Shown here: one piece after another, positions 1 through 5,950 of the stretch
Numbering within the stretch: position 1 is the stretch's first letter
Layout of the letters: each line of letters begins with the position of its first letter
Assembly: GCA_002387725.1 (NCBI GenBank)
Contig: DGKK01000073.1
Coordinates: forward strand, 1 to 6,598
Reading direction: 5' to 3'
Origin: Nitrospirae bacterium UBA4572
GTDB lineage: Bacteria > Nitrospirota > Leptospirillia > Leptospirillales > Leptospirillaceae
Length of the DNA stretch: 6,598 nucleotides
Position numbers and translations under genes: made by a program
The notes under the pieces: model-generated
What the model saw: only the letters and a program-made list of their open reading frames with translations
Database searches by the model: none
Told to the model about the DNA's origin: nothing

Positions 1-132
1 TCGCCCGGCGCCCCCGAGACCCCGGCACCGCCTCCCCCCCCGGCCGCCGCGGCGCCTCCCGCTTCCCCCCCTCCTCCTCCCCCGCCTTCCCATCCTGTTG
101 CCTCCCCCCCTCCATCCGGAGCCCCCGGGCCC
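1..132 (+). repeat. Proline-rich low-complexity linker of CheA with C-homopolymer tracts
   Basis: The first 46 in-window residues contain 23 prolines, the rest being mainly Ala and Ser. This is a flexible or polyproline linker between the phosphotransfer part and the dimerisation domain of CheA. The DNA is strongly C-biased on the + strand, with runs of eight C at 34-41, seven at 65-71 and seven at 104-110. Such linkers are common in CheA and vary in length. The homopolymers are potential slippage sites and also possible sequencing trouble spots, but the frame is intact here. Confidence 0.8.
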
Positions 133-1470
133 CAGCGCGTGACTCCGGCGGCTTCCCGTGAAGAGACCCAAGGAGGTGAGGCTCAGGGAGCCCGGGTAGG
201 TGAAGCAGGCGAGGCCGACCAGACCATTCGCGTCGAGATCAGCCGTCTCGACAGCGTGATGAACCTCGTGGGAGAGCTGGTCCTTGGACGGAACAGGCTC
301 GTGAAGCTCTCGGGGGATGTGGATGGGGTTGTGGACTTCGAACAGCGGATCAAGGAGGTCGCCGAGACGATTTCTCAGCTCAATCGGGTCACCACAGACC
401 TTCAGACCGCGGTGATCAAGACTCGGATGCAGCCAATCAAGAAGGTCCTGGGCAAGTTCCCACGGATGGTGAGGGATCTCTCCCGGAAGATGGGCAAGAG
501 CATCCGACTCGAACTCGTCGGGGAAGAGACGGAGCTCGACAAGTCTGTGATCGAGGAGATTGGCGACCCGCTGGTTCATATCATTCGAAATTCCATCGAC
601 CATGGCATCGAACTTCCCGACGATCGGGTCTCCCACGGCAAGGATCCGGAAGGGGTGGTCCGCATCTCCGCCTATCAGGAGGGGAACTCCATCGTCATCG
701 AGATCAACGATGACGGCCGGGGAATCGATGTGGAGAAGGTCAAGCGAAAGGCCGTCGAACGCGGGATCATCACCGAGGAGGACTCCCGCCGGATGACCGA
801 TGCCGAGGCCGTCAACATCATCTTTCTCCCAGGATTCTCGACGGCAGACAAGGTGACCGACGTCTCGGGGAGAGGCGTGGGGATGGATGTCGTCCGGACC
901 AATATCAGCAAGATCAATGGCTCCGTCGATGTGACGACCCAGAAGGGTTCGGGGTCGACCTTCACCATTCGGCTTCCCTTGACGATTGCCATCATTCAGG
1001 CCCTCATGGTCACGATCCACCCCGAAACCTATGCGATCCCGCTGGCCAGTGTGGTGGAAACGGTCAAGATTACCGAAAAGGACATCAAGACCATTTCGGG
1101 AAGCGAGGTCCTGAATCTGCGGCAGCAGGTCCTGCCTCTCATCTGGCTCCGGGACGAATTCAAGGTTCCCCAGGAGGAGACGGGGGGAGCTCCACCGGGA
1201 AGCTATGTGGTGGTGGTTCAGATCGGCTCGAAAAACCTGGGACTTGTGGTCGACCGGCTTCCCTACCAGGAGGAGGTCGTCATCAAGTCGATGGGACCGC
1301 TTCTGGCCGGGATCCGCGGACTGGCAGGGGCGACGATTACAGGAGACGGAAAGGTCGTCATCATTCTCGACGTGGGGGAGATCCTTCAGGATGTCTCTCT
1401 CCGGACAAGAGGGTCAACGCCCCAGATGGAATCCATGGAAACGGGGGTCCTGGGGGCTGCATCACGATAG
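1..1470 (+). CDS. cheA: Chemotaxis histidine kinase CheA, 3' part (5' end outside the window)
   Basis: CheA is the cytoplasmic kinase of the chemotaxis array. It autophosphorylates on a histidine in its N-terminal Hpt domain and passes the phosphate to CheY and CheB. The frame is open from base 1 and ends at TAG 1468-1470, giving 489 in-window residues. Residues 1 to about 75 are a Pro/Ala-rich linker. About 76-145 are the P3 dimerisation helices (MNLVGELVLGRNRL). About 150-325 are the P4 ATPase, with N box HIIRNSIDHGIE near 193-204, G1 box NDDGRGID near 236-243, F box LPGFST near 276-281 and G2 box SGRGVGMD near 289-296. About 330-475 are the CheW-like P5 domain. The Hpt domain with the phosphorylated His, and any P2 domain, must lie upstream and cannot be judged. 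All visible ATP-binding motifs are intact. A GTG at 139 has no ribosome-binding site and is internal. The identification is certain; only the missing N-terminus is open. Confidence 0.97.
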   Translation, partial: SPGAPETPAPPPPPAAAAPPASPPPPPPPSHPVASPPPSGAPGPQRVTPAASREETQGGEAQGARVGEAGEADQTIRVEISRLDSVMNLVGELVLGRNRLVKLSGDVDGVVDFEQRIKEVAETISQLNRVTTDLQTAVIKTRMQPIKKVLGKFPRMVRDLSRKMGKSIRLELVGEETELDKSVIEEIGDPLVHIIRNSIDHGIELPDDRVSHGKDPEGVVRISAYQEGNSIVIEINDDGRGIDVEKVKRKAVERGIITEEDSRRMTDAEAVNIIFLPGFSTADKVTDVSGRGVGMDVVRTNISKINGSVDVTTQKGSGSTFTIRLPLTIAIIQALMVTIHPETYAIPLASVVETVKITEKDIKTISGSEVLNLRQQVLPLIWLRDEFKVPQEETGGAPPGSYVVVVQIGSKNLGLVVDRLPYQEEVVIKSMGPLLAGIRGLAGATITGDGKVVIILDVGEILQDVSLRTRGSTPQMESMETGVLGAASR

Positions 1471-1482
1471 GGGCCAGCCTTT

Positions 1483-1509
1483 TCTCCCCTCCTTAGTCGT
1501 GAGGGGAGA
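1483..1509 (+). promoter_or_regulatory. Perfect 9-bp hairpin between cheA and the receptor gene
   Basis: TCTCCCCTC (1483-1491) and GAGGGGAGA (1501-1509) are perfect inverted repeats around a 9-nt loop, starting 12 nt after the cheA stop. No T-run follows, so it is not a typical intrinsic terminator. It may slow RNA decay, mark a processing site or partly attenuate transcription. Its 3' arm covers a purine-rich stretch and the first base of an ATG at 1509, which would make that ATG a poor start. The role is inferred only from the structure. Confidence 0.55.
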
Positions 1510-1552
1510 TGGAATTGTCTGAGAATGATTGTCTGTCGATCCCAGGGAGTGA

Positions 1553-1570
1553 TTCGGAAAGTGCTCCGAA
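1553..1570 (+). promoter_or_regulatory. Small 6-bp hairpin in the leader of the receptor gene
   Basis: TTCGGA (1553-1558) and TCCGAA (1565-1570) are perfect inverted repeats around a 6-nt loop. The 3' arm overlaps the AAGGAG at 1569-1574, which would serve the alternative ATG at 1584. A stem this short can arise by chance. It is listed because it is the second hairpin within the 134-nt leader. Confidence 0.35.
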
Positions 1571-1590
1571 GGAGATTCCCCCCATGGAGG

Positions 1591-1598
1591 AAAGGAGG
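1591..1598 (+). promoter_or_regulatory. Ribosome-binding site that decides the receptor start
   Basis: AAAGGAGG at 1591-1598 lies 6 nt before ATG 1605. It is the best match and spacing among three in-frame candidates (1509, 1584, 1605), and it places the first membrane segment near the N-terminus, as is usual for chemoreceptors. Confidence 0.7.
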
Positions 1599-1604
1599 CA
1601 CCAC

Positions 1605-3272
1605 ATGCGCATGAGGCTATCGGTCAAGCTTGGCATCGCGACAGCGCTGGCTCTGGTTGTGGTTCTCGGCTTGACCTATACCCTTTTCTATCGATCGGCC
1701 AAGGCGGACCTCTCCCGTATTGAGACGGGGAAGATGACGATGATGGGGCAGTCCATTGTCCGGGGACTCGGGACAATCATGTATTCCATCAATGCGCCGG
1801 CCCTCTCCCAGAAGCTCGTCTCCGATCAGAAGTCTCTCCCGGGCGTCGTCCGGGTTCAGGTGATCCGGCCGGACGGAGTCCAGTCCTTTTACGACAATGC
1901 CACCATCAACAAGGTCAACGCCTGGCGTCACTACAAGGCCTACTCTCCCCGGATGTTTTTCGCCCATCCTGCCCATGACGAGCGAAAGATTGCCGGAGAT
2001 CCCCGCTTTGTGGATGTGGTGAGGTATGCCAAATCCGAGACCTATACGGAGGTCATCGATGGAAAGCCTGTCCTGACAAGACTTTTTCCGATCAGGTACG
2101 AGAAGAACTGCGCCCTTTGTCATGGCTATTCTTCCCATGAGCCGACTCTTGCCGTTCTCCGGATCAGCATGGAGCAGAGCTCTTTTCTGGGGGACCTTTC
2201 CAAGCTGAGACTTGAAGCCGCAGGATATGCCTTGAGCACCATTGGCATTCTCCTGCTTATTCTGACCGTCCTCGTTCGTACGATTGCCGTCCGTCCCATC
2301 GGCGGACTGGTGAAGGTCATCGAACGGACGGCGGAAGGCGACCTGACCGAGAACATGACAAGTACCGCCGGGGACGAGGTGGGCGATCTCGTCAATCACT
2401 TTGGCCGGATGGTCGAGCACCTTCGGGATCTGGTCAAGAAGGTGACCAATGAGTCCTCCCGCGTCGAGGCGGGATCGAAGAACATGATCGGATCTCTGGA
2501 GACGATTCGGGGGAAGGCGACCACCCAGATGCAGCAGATCGACCTGGCAAAGAAGGCGGTCGACGACCTGGGCCGTTCATTGGCCGATGTGGCCCAGATG
2601 ACCCGTCAGGCGTTGGACCTTTCTCTCAAGGCCAGCCAGGAAGCCAATGCGGGCGGTGAGACGGTGGCCGAGATGGTTCGTGAACTCAGTCGCATCGAGA
2701 CGGTCATTCAGGATGCCGGAGAGAAGATCCTCGACCTTGGAAAGCGCTCCGACCAGATCTCTCAAATCGTGAACATCATTAACGAAATTGCCGAGCAGAC
2801 CAATCTTCTGGCCCTGAATGCCGCGATTGAGGCGGCCCGGGCCGGAGAGCAGGGACGAGGATTCGCCGTTGTGGCCGACGAGGTCAGAAAGCTGGCGGAG
2901 CGAACGACCCGGTCGACCCGGGAGATATCGGAAACCATCTCGCAATTGCAGGGGTTGACCGATCAGTCGGTGAAGGTCATGGATCGCGGCTCGAAGGAGA
3001 TGAGGATGCTGATCGGCGAGACCCAGAAGACCGCCGAGGTCTTCTCCCGGATCGTCTCCTCCGCCTCCGATGTCTCGGGTCGGGTGAACCAGATCGCGGA
3101 GCGGACAGGAGAGCAGACCCGTTCCATTGAGCAGGTAGGGAAGGTGGTCGACCAGACGGCCCATGACGCTCGGGAGACAGTCGCGAACGTGGCCGAGGCG
3201 GTCGAGGCCGGAGAGGGACTGCAGAAGCAAATGGGAGAGCTGAGCCAGTATCTTTCCCGGTTCAAGGTTTAG
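1605..3272 (+). CDS. Methyl-accepting chemotaxis protein with a periplasmic CxxCH (c-type haem) sensor domain
   Basis: This is a chemoreceptor of 555 residues from ATG 1605. Residues about 9-29 form TM1. About 30-204 are a periplasmic sensor ending in FPIRYEKNCALCHG, with CxxCH at 169-173. About 205-229 form TM2 and about 225-277 a HAMP domain (VRPIGGL, EGDLT, DEVGDL). The rest is the signalling coiled coil with its hairpin tip IAEQTNLLALNAAIEAARAGE at 395-415. The sensor resembles the DUF3365/Tll0287-like haem domains and the haem-PAS receptors described in Geobacter; that match is from memory. Covalent haem suggests sensing of oxygen, another gas or redox state. Residues 169 and 172 are the only cysteines. 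The C-terminus (LSRFKV) lacks the NWETF-type CheR/CheB tether. Gln-Glu 345-346 and Glu-Gln 503-504 are candidate methylation pairs. The gene lies between cheA and cheW, its obligate partners. ATG 1509 or 1584 would add 32 or 7 residues. Confidence 0.93.
   Translation: MRMRLSVKLGIATALALVVVLGLTYTLFYRSAKADLSRIETGKMTMMGQSIVRGLGTIMYSINAPALSQKLVSDQKSLPGVVRVQVIRPDGVQSFYDNATINKVNAWRHYKAYSPRMFFAHPAHDERKIAGDPRFVDVVRYAKSETYTEVIDGKPVLTRLFPIRYEKNCALCHGYSSHEPTLAVLRISMEQSSFLGDLSKLRLEAAGYALSTIGILLLILTVLVRTIAVRPIGGLVKVIERTAEGDLTENMTSTAGDEVGDLVNHFGRMVEHLRDLVKKVTNESSRVEAGSKNMIGSLETIRGKATTQMQQIDLAKKAVDDLGRSLADVAQMTRQALDLSLKASQEANAGGETVAEMVRELSRIETVIQDAGEKILDLGKRSDQISQIVNIINEIAEQTNLLALNAAIEAARAGEQGRGFAVVADEVRKLAERTTRSTREISETISQLQGLTDQSVKVMDRGSKEMRMLIGETQKTAEVFSRIVSSASDVSGRVNQIAERTGEQTRSIEQVGKVVDQTAHDARETVANVAEAVEAGEGLQKQMGELSQYLSRFKV
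2109..2123 (+). other. CxxCH haem c attachment motif in the receptor
   Basis: The codons read C-A-L-C-H (residues 169-173) in the part of the protein predicted to lie outside the cytoplasmic membrane. That is the only compartment where the cytochrome c maturation machinery attaches haem. The two cysteines would form thioethers and His173 would be the proximal ligand. The distal ligand cannot be assigned from sequence alone. Confidence 0.8.
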
Positions 3273-3343
3273 TCCGGAACAGAGAGTCAGAGATCTGCCC
3301 GGGGGAATGGACCGGGAAACTCGAAATCCGAAGGAGCGAAGGA

Positions 3344-3889
3344 ATGGAAAAGATGGAAACGGCAGTCGTTCCCATGAACGATTCAGAGGAGCTCTCTCTC
3401 GAACGCTCTGCCGCTCCCGGCATGATGGACTTCGGCGAGAGCGTTCTCCAGCTCGTGAGCTTCAAGCTTGGCGAGGAGGAGTATGCCCTCGACGTGATGA
3501 ACGTCCGGGAGATCAATCGGATCTCCGATGTGACGCGGGTTCCGAAGGCCCCCTATTTCGTGGAGGGGGTCATGAACCTGCGGGGGAAGATTCTCCCGGT
3601 CATCAATTTGCGGAAGCGATTTGGCTTCCCTCCCTCGTCTACCGATCCGGAAGAGGCCCGGACCATTGTTGTCTTTCAGGAGGGCGTGATGGTGGGGCTC
3701 GCGGTGGATCAGGTCTTTCAGGTCATCCGTATCGGCCGTGACAAGATAGAAAAAAACGAGGGGATCGGCCTGGGGAATGTTCTGGATGCCGTGATGGCCG
3801 GGGTGGCCCATTTGGGGGAGAGGCTGGTTGTTCTCCTGGATCTCCCGAAGCTTCTCGATACCATTCAGCGTGATTCCGGCAGACGCTAA
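3344..3889 (+). CDS. cheW: Chemotaxis adaptor protein CheW
   Basis: CheW bridges receptor tips to the P5 domain of CheA in the cytoplasmic array. The protein has 181 residues. About 1-33 form a polar extension without recognisable motif, and about 35-178 form the CheW fold. Hallmarks are LVSFKLGEEEYALDV at 37-51, V-P-K-A-P-Y at 66-71, and NLRGKILPVINLR at 78-90, which includes the Arg-Gly pair conserved at the receptor/CheA contact region. The start at 3344 is supported by AAGGAG 3331-3336 with 7-nt spacing. The N-terminal extension makes it slightly longer than a minimal CheW of roughly 150-170 residues. The next in-frame ATGs (3353, 3374) lack a comparable site. The 71-nt gap after the receptor gene shows no convincing promoter or terminator, so co-transcription is likely. 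The gene's identity is clear. Confidence 0.95.
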   Translation: MEKMETAVVPMNDSEELSLERSAAPGMMDFGESVLQLVSFKLGEEEYALDVMNVREINRISDVTRVPKAPYFVEGVMNLRGKILPVINLRKRFGFPPSSTDPEEARTIVVFQEGVMVGLAVDQVFQVIRIGRDKIEKNEGIGLGNVLDAVMAGVAHLGERLVVLLDLPKLLDTIQRDSGRR

Positions 3890-3917
3890 ATGAGGCGGGA
3901 AGGCTAGGAGCGGCCAG

Positions 3918-4712
3918 ATGGATATTACAACAATTCTTGGCCTGGTGATTGGAATCGGAGCCATCCTTCTTGGTGCGACTCTCGAAGGCCTTCCTCTCAC
4001 AACAATCCTTCAGCCCACCGCGGCCATGATCGTTTTCGGGGGAACCTTCGGTGCCACCCTCCTGCAGTTTCCCCTGAATTTCATCATCAATGCCCTCAAG
4101 ATGATTCCCCGGGTCCTCATCTCCAAAAGCGTCGACCCCGGGCCCATCATCCAGAAGATCCAGGATCTCTCAAAAACAAGCCGCAAGGAGGGATTGCTGA
4201 AGCTTGAGGCCCATCTTGAAGATCCTGAAATCAAGGCAGATCCCTATTTTGCCCGGGGGGTCCGGATGGTCATGGACGGAACGGAGATCACCAAGGTTCG
4301 CGAGGCCCTCGAGGTCGAGGCCCACTATATCGAGGAGGAGGAGGGGGTCGTTTACAAGGTCTTCGAGTCCATGGGGGGGTATGCTCCCACCATCGGAATT
4401 CTCGGAGCCGTTCTGGGCCTCATTCATGTCATGAGCAACATGGGCGATCCCGGGAAGCTCGCCGAAGGGATTGCCACCGCCTTCGTGGCGACGGTCTATG
4501 GTGTGGGTTCCGCCAATCTTGTCTATCTCCCCATCGGGGGAAAGCTCAAGCTCAAAGGGAGAGGAGAGGCGAAGCTTCGGGAAATCATAGTCGATGGACT
4601 GGTCGGGATCGGGCAGGGAGAGAACCCTGGCATGATTGAAGAGCGCCTCCTGGGATTTCTTAACGAGGCCGAACGCGTCAAGTACGAACAAACCTACCGG
4701 AAGGGCAAATAG
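3918..4712 (+). CDS. motA: Flagellar stator protein MotA (MotC-like)
   Basis: MotA forms the ion-conducting stator ring with MotB and pushes on FliG of the rotor. The 264 residues show four membrane segments at about 3-21, 33-51, 155-175 and 183-206, with the large cytoplasmic loop between TM2 and TM3. R89 and E97 in SRKEGLLKLE match the Arg90/Glu98 pair of E. coli MotA that contacts FliG. P157 in GGYAPTIGILGAVLG and P205 in YLPIGGKLK match the two functionally important prolines at the TM3/TM4 boundaries. The GGYAPTIG...GLIHVMSNMGDP stretch looks closest to Pseudomonas MotC and related MotP-type proteins rather than to E. coli MotA. AGGAG 3906-3910 with 7-nt spacing fixes the start. The gene lies 28 nt after cheW and 33 nt before motB. 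Confidence 0.96.
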   Translation: MDITTILGLVIGIGAILLGATLEGLPLTTILQPTAAMIVFGGTFGATLLQFPLNFIINALKMIPRVLISKSVDPGPIIQKIQDLSKTSRKEGLLKLEAHLEDPEIKADPYFARGVRMVMDGTEITKVREALEVEAHYIEEEEGVVYKVFESMGGYAPTIGILGAVLGLIHVMSNMGDPGKLAEGIATAFVATVYGVGSANLVYLPIGGKLKLKGRGEAKLREIIVDGLVGIGQGENPGMIEERLLGFLNEAERVKYEQTYRKGK

Positions 4713-4738
4713 CCCCTCCGGTCGATCCGGAGGGGAGG
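4713..4738 (+). promoter_or_regulatory. Hairpin overlapping the motB ribosome-binding site
   Basis: CCCCTCCGG (4713-4721) and CCGGAGGGG (4727-4735) form a perfect 9-bp, mostly G/C stem with a 5-nt loop. The stem begins at the base right after the motA stop. Its 3' arm runs into the motB Shine-Dalgarno AGGGGAGG (4731-4738; core GGAGG 4734-4738, 7 nt before ATG 4746). No T-run follows. A ribosome finishing motA would open the stem, so translational coupling of motB to motA is the natural reading. Confidence 0.6.
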
Positions 4739-4745
4739 TTCAGCC

Positions 4746-5603
4746 ATGGCCAAGAAGGTCAAGCACGAGGAGCACGAGAACCTCGAACGCTGGCTGGTCT
4801 CCTACGCCGACTTCATCACCCTCCTTTTTACCTTCTTCGTGATGATGTATGCCATCTCGGCGGTGAACACCGGAAAGTATAAGGTGCTCTCCAATGCGAT
4901 CGTGGCGACATTCACCCACAAGACTGTCACCGCCCACATGCATGTCATCATCCCCCACAACCGGGTGACTCCCGGGAAGGCGAGCCCCAAGGTCAGGACG
5001 GTCCTTTTTCGGGCGATGCAGCTCGTTCAGGAGAAGTCCTCGTCCCATGGGGCGATGAAGGTCGTCCAGTCGAGCGAGGGGATCCGCATCCAGATCCAGG
5101 CCGCCTTTCTCTTTCGGACCGGCCACGCCGCCGTGCGGAAACAGGCCATCCCCGTCCTCAAGAACATAGCCGCCCTTCTTTCCAAAACCAAGCGGGACAT
5201 CCGGGTGGAAGGACATACCGACAATGTGCCAATCCATGGAAGGTACAAGAACAACTGGGCCCTCTCCTCCATGCGGGCTGTCAATGTGCTGACGACGCTC
5301 ATTGCCCTGGCCCCCATTGACCCTAGCCGCGCCAGTGCGGCCGGCTATGGTCAGTATCGACCCCTTGTTCCCAATACAAGCGCCGAAAATCGACAAAAGA
5401 ACCGCCGGGTGGAGATTGTGGTCCTCAAGGAAAAAGCCCCGGAAAGCCTCCCCTCGCCCTCGCCTGTTCCTGCGGTGAACTCTCCGATTGAGAATATCGC
5501 TCCCGGCGACATGGGGGGAGGTGGGGGAGAGGCTCCCGTGGCTCCCCCGGCCCCCGCCCCCGTTCCGCCGGTGCCGACCGAGCTGCCTGCACCCAAAATA
5601 TAA
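4746..5603 (+). CDS. motB: Flagellar stator protein MotB (MotD-like) with OmpA-type peptidoglycan-binding domain
   Basis: MotB anchors the stator to peptidoglycan and carries the ion-binding aspartate. The protein has 285 residues: a short cytoplasmic tail rich in Lys, His and Glu (1-14), one membrane segment at about 18-39 containing SYADFITLLF with the ion-binding D22, a plug/linker region at about 40-105, an OmpA-like domain at about 108-228, and a Pro/Gly-rich tail at 229-285. The OmpA domain shows VEGHTDNVP at 154-162, LSSMRA at 173-178 and NRQKNRRVEIV at 215-225, the usual peptidoglycan-contact motifs. RWLVSYADFITLLF is of the MotD type; whether it uses protons or sodium cannot be settled by eye, though the motif differs from PomB. 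The linker has four His within 14 residues (58, 64, 66, 71). The 57-residue tail after the fold is unusual and resembles a disordered periplasmic extension. The start is set by GGAGG with 7-nt spacing. Confidence 0.96.
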   Translation: MAKKVKHEEHENLERWLVSYADFITLLFTFFVMMYAISAVNTGKYKVLSNAIVATFTHKTVTAHMHVIIPHNRVTPGKASPKVRTVLFRAMQLVQEKSSSHGAMKVVQSSEGIRIQIQAAFLFRTGHAAVRKQAIPVLKNIAALLSKTKRDIRVEGHTDNVPIHGRYKNNWALSSMRAVNVLTTLIALAPIDPSRASAAGYGQYRPLVPNTSAENRQKNRRVEIVVLKEKAPESLPSPSPVPAVNSPIENIAPGDMGGGGGEAPVAPPAPAPVPPVPTELPAPKI

Positions 5604-5612
5604 GGAGGCGTC

Positions 5613-5933
5613 ATGGCCATCCTTCCCGTAGTGGGTCTTGAACAGGTGATTGCCCAGTCTCCGGCACTGGTGGGGGAGCGGGTTCGCGACCAGAAAAAGG
5701 AGGAGGGGCCGCCGGCAACAGAGGCACCGAGAGTCCCGGGAGACAATGCCGGTGCCCCTCCGGTGGAAGGGGTTCGCCCTGTCGATCCTGTGGGGGCCGA
5801 GGCGGGGACCGAGGAAGAGGTAGAGAAAGAGGATGAATCAGAGTATCCTGTCGAAAAGAGGGAGCGTTCTTCGGGAGGAAGGCGCAGTAAGGGAGGGCGA
5901 TCGTTCCGGCACCGCCTTGATATTCGGGCCTGA
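5613..5933 (+). CDS. Small protein of unknown function downstream of motB
   Basis: I do not recognise this 106-residue protein. The start is well supported: AAGGAGG 5602-5608 sits 4 nt before the ATG and overlaps the motB stop (5601-5603), so translation is probably coupled to motB. Residues 1-30 could form a short helix (VVGLEQVIAQSPALVGERVRD). About 31-66 are rich in Pro, Ala and Gly. About 67-84 are strongly acidic (TEEEVEKEDESEY at 66-78). About 85-106 are basic with a run of Arg, Lys, Gly and Ser, ending HRLDIRA. There is no signal peptide, membrane segment or cysteine. The middle looks disordered, with the two ends the likely functional parts. Codon use and G+C look like those of the neighbours. 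Position in a che-mot operon suggests a flagellum-related role; this is inference only. Confidence 0.75.
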   Translation: MAILPVVGLEQVIAQSPALVGERVRDQKKEEGPPATEAPRVPGDNAGAPPVEGVRPVDPVGAEAGTEEEVEKEDESEYPVEKRERSSGGRRSKGGRSFRHRLDIRA

Positions 5934-5950
5934 AGGGAGGCAGAAGAAGG

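Noticed and set aside
139..1470. GTG at 139 as the real start of a short CheA
   Set aside because: The frame is open to base 1 with typical linker residues, and there is no ribosome-binding site before 139. The start lies upstream of the window.
1509..1604. In-frame ATGs at 1509 and 1584 as the receptor start
   Set aside because: At 1509 the purine run abuts the ATG with no spacing and lies in a stem. The 1584 site is acceptable but weaker than AAAGGAGG before 1605. They remain alternatives.
1617..2420. 267-codon antisense open frame across the receptor gene
   Set aside because: It is fully inside a well-supported gene on the other strand, has no ribosome-binding site or recognisable domain, and such frames are common in GC-rich coding DNA.
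3298..3316. Short inverted repeat CCCGG/CCGGG between the receptor gene and cheW
   Set aside because: Only 5 bp with a 9-nt loop and no T-run, so it is too weak to call a terminator.
3253..3319. TTTCCCGG/CCGGGAAA inverted repeat spanning the end of the receptor gene
   Set aside because: The 8-bp arms are 51 nt apart and the first arm is coding; chance is likely.
3307..3741. 144-codon + strand frame overlapping cheW
   Set aside because: Shadow frame of cheW with Arg/Gly/Ser-rich nonsense composition; the cheW frame has the domain and the ribosome-binding site.
1471..3917. Sigma-28 or sigma-54 promoters in the intergenic gaps
   Set aside because: No convincing TAAA-N15-GCCGATAA or TGGC-N8-TGC match was found in the gaps read by eye.
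4740..5396. 218-codon antisense open frame across motB
   Set aside because: It mirrors the motB codon pattern, shows no domain, and is rich in Gly, His and Asp as expected from reverse reading.
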